Source: Strigops habroptila (taxonomy: Eukaryota > Chordata > Aves > Psittaciformes > Psittacidae). From it: a stretch of DNA of 64,000 nt. Below, piece by piece: positions 61,701-64,000 of the stretch. The position numbers and the translations under genes are program-made. The notes under the pieces were generated by a model, which was given only the letters and a program-made list of their open reading frames with translations, made no database searches and had not been told where the DNA came from. Each line of letters starts with the position of its first letter. The first letter of the stretch is position 1. Location: positions 45,476,576-45,540,575 of the forward strand of contig NC_044282.2 in NCBI RefSeq assembly GCF_004027225.2, read 5' to 3'.

Positions 61701-62286
61701 TAAGAATGACCATGAAGAAAAGCAAACAGATTTCAGCTAATACATTTTGAGAAATATATTCAAAATATATTTTGACTTTCAAAATTCTCAAATAACAGAA
61801 AAAAAAATTGCATAAAGTGATCTAGTTAGCAATCACACTCTGTATAAGATTCCCCAGGACATCTTTTTTAGCCTCCTGGAACTGTGTGAAGATGCTGATG
61901 CATTTTATCTGGGGGGCACTCACTGGGATCAAAGCAGGGTCCCTTGCTTGCCTCTCCCATGGAGAATCGAAGTGACAGTGACCAAGGAAGAGCAGGAATG
62001 CTCTGGGTGTGTGCACACAGTTAAGTAAGTTTTATGGTTTTAATTTTTAATGGTAGGCATACCTTAGAAATAGCTGTAAGATTCATATTCTATTTTCCAA
62101 AGCTGTGCAGCAGTTATTTTGGCATCTCACACATTTGGCCTATAACTGCGTTCTCACAGCTCCGCTGTGCTGGGCGGACTATGTAGTAGAGCTCTTGATT
62201 CACAGGACCATTCACTGGATCAAACAATAGAAAGATTTTGTTTGGAAGGGACCTCTGGGGGTCACCTCAGAGCTTTCTTCTCTAAG
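55771..62286. other. intergenic desert, no gene seen
   Basis: AT-rich DNA with no supportable gene. It contains TA-rich simple repeats (about 55908-55970), T-tracts (56689-56704 and 57210-57227), an AC repeat (61390-61417), and around 62227-62275 a possible minus-strand CR1 end (TTTGGAAGGGACCTCTGGGG). Short open frames are at background level. Confidence 0.6.
61390..61417 (+). repeat. AC dinucleotide microsatellite
   Basis: About 14 AC units with one G interruption (ACGC) near 61406. Confidence 0.95.
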
Positions 62287-62291
62287 CCAGA

Positions 62292-63474
62292 TGTGGTGGG
62301 TTGACCCTGGCTGGACACCACGTGCCCACCAAAGCTGTTCTATCACTCCCCTCCTCAGCTAGAAAAAGGAGAGCAAATATAACAAAGAGCGTATTGGTCA
62401 AGATAAGAACAGGGAGAGATCACTCACCAGTTACCATCATGGGCAAAACAGACTTATCTTGAGGAAATGAATTTAATATATTACCAATCAAATCAGAGTA
62501 GGATAATGAGAAATAAAACCAAATTTTAAAATACCTTTCCCCTTACCCTTCCTTCTTCTCAGGCTTAACTTTACTCCTGAGTTCTCTAATTCCTCCCCCC
62601 ACCCAGAGTGCAGGGGGATGATGAATAGGGGTTGTGGTCAGTTCACCACACATTGTCTCTGATGCTCCTTCCTCCTCAGAGGAGGACTCCTCACACTCTT
62701 CCCCTGCTCCAGCATGGGATCCCTCCCAGAGGAGGCAGTTCTCCATGAAGTTCTTCAAATTGAGTCCTTCCCAGGAGATGCAGTTCATGAACTGCCCCAG
62801 TGTGGGTCCCTTCCATGGGTGCAGCCCTTCAGGAACACACTGCTCCAGTGTGGGTTCCTTCCATGGGTGCAGCCCTTCAGGAACAGGCTGCTCCATCATG
62901 GGTCTCCCGCAGGGTCACAAGTCCTGCAGCAAACCTGCTCCAGCGCGGGCTTCTCTCTCCATGGGGCCACAGGTCTTGCCAGCAGCCTGCTCCAGTGTGG
63001 GCTTCCCACAGGGTCACACCCTTCTTCAGGCATGCCCCTGCTCCGGTGTGGGGTCCTCCATGGGCTGCAGGTGGAGATGTGCTCCACCATGCATCTCCAT
63101 GGGCTGCAGGGGCACAGCCTGCCTCGCCATGGTCTGCACTACCGGCTGCAGGAGAATCTCTGCTCCAGTGCCTGGAGCACCTCCTCTCCTCCTGCTGCAC
63201 TGACCTGGGTGAATGGAGAGCTGTTGCTCTCACATATTTTTGTACTTCTGGCTGCAATTGCAGCTGCACAGTAATTTTTTCCCCTTCTTAACTATGTTAC
63301 TTGAGAGGTGGTATCGCCATCGTTGATGGGCTCGGCCTTGGCCAGCAGTGGGTCCATCTTGGAGCTGTCTGGCACTGGCTGTGTCAGACATGGGGGAGGC
63401 TTCCAGAAGCTTCTCACAGAAGCCACCCCTGTAATGGCCCCACTACCAAAACCTTGTCAAGCAAACCCAATATA
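62292..63474. mobile_element. solo LTR of a second avian ERV family, about 1.18 kb
   Basis: The sequence starting TGTGGTGGGTTGACCCTGGC and ending near AAACCCAATATA is recognisable as a high-copy avian LTR. The ends are flanked by CCAGA (62287-62291) and CCAGG (63475-63479), a 5-bp target duplication with one mismatch; the terminal CA has become TA. Inside are Cys/Gly-rich-looking open frames that arise from tandem GC-rich units (GCTCCAGTGTGGG..., exact 48-base spacing between 62798 and 62846), not from a gene. An AATAAA lies at about 62512. Its orientation is not certain. Confidence 0.85.
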
Positions 63475-63479
63475 CCAGG

Positions 63480-64000
63480 CTAACTTCAGGACTAAAAAGC
63501 TACTTAAGAGTTAAACGTTTATTTTGCAGAAGAGGTGATATTTTCGGTCTTGCATTTTCACACCCCAAATGGTGGATCCCAAATTTCTATTCTCTGGCAA
63601 TGTTATCTGCCTGCATCATCATTGTACTAAATATAGTTGTCCGTGTAAATGACATTCTTTCAAATCACTCTGTGAAACAGCTACAGTTCACCTATCATGG
63701 CTTTGCAGACCATCAATGATACAGGGATGACAATTTAGCATTTTTTGTTTTAAAATATATAGAATTGCCTGTAGTTGTATATATGCATTTAGCCTAAATA
63801 AAGTTCTACTCTCAGCTGACATAGTAATAGTTATGTTATATAGTTTGTTTTTAAGATTGTTATGACAAATTCAAATGAGACCTAGATACAGTTATTGAAG
63901 CCATACCAAATGAGATACCAATACACTAAGATCTTCTTAATTTCAAAGTGAGTAACTTCTATGGTGGGATTTGTTTTTATAGCTTTTGTTCTACAACACT
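63480..64000. other. intergenic DNA to window end, no gene seen
   Basis: AT-rich host sequence with no repeats or coding features I can recognise. Confidence 0.6.

Noticed and set aside
62543..63291. Several 120-190-codon open frames
   Set aside because: They lie inside a GC-rich tandemly repeated LTR; the Cys/Gly/Ser-rich translations are repeat artefacts in all frames.
1..64000. tRNA, rRNA or CRISPR features
   Set aside because: No cloverleaf with A/B boxes, rRNA-like segment or regularly spaced repeat array was recognised; the only tRNA-related sequence is the retroviral primer site.

Overview
The window is avian nuclear DNA. The evidence is a single-exon SOX11 gene with bird-like coding sequence, several CR1 LINE copies ending in the (ATTCTATG)n-type tail typical of birds and reptiles, and LTR elements of families common in birds. 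The species cannot be fixed from the sequence. The only host protein gene I can support is SOX11 (4350-5561, + strand). It sits in a GC-rich promoter/CpG island (about 3060-5620) and is followed by a long AT-rich 3' UTR whose distal end is probably between 11.8 and 13.1 kb.

Layout: 1-3055, AT-rich upstream DNA with a possible regulatory patch near 1.4 kb. 3060-4349, CpG island, promoter and 5' UTR. 4350-5561, SOX11. 5562 to about 13.1 kb, inferred 3' UTR, which contains a second CpG-rich block (7190-7640). 13.1-64 kb, a gene desert in which I see no host exon. Gene deserts beside developmental transcription factors usually hold long-range enhancers, and I mark a few stretches that look like candidates.

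The desert carries many transposable elements. The main one is a complete endogenous retrovirus at 25566-32828 (7263 bp, + strand). It has two near-identical LTRs of 571/572 bp, a perfect 5-bp target duplication (AGCTG), a tRNA-Lys(1,2)-type primer binding site, gag, protease, reverse transcriptase, RNase H and integrase, and no envelope gene. Its pol is ERV-L (class III)-like. Gag and protease-pol lie in one reading frame separated by a TAG codon, with a hairpin and possible pseudoknot just downstream; this suggests stop-codon readthrough. The LTRs differ at only three bases plus one poly-G length change, so the insertion is young. The copy is nevertheless broken by two TGA codons and one frameshift. 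A solo LTR of the same family (TSD AATAT) lies at 54514-55080, and a different avian LTR of about 1.18 kb occupies 62292-63474.

CR1 LINEs: two long, closely similar, 5'-truncated copies (48838-50346 and 52564-53976) with uninterrupted C-terminal reverse transcriptase frames, a shorter one (34266-34974), an old degraded one (22020-22840), and two minus-strand 3' tails (54201-54409 and 55637-55770). I found no tRNA, rRNA or CRISPR feature. All identities come from reading motifs and protein resemblance; no database search was run.
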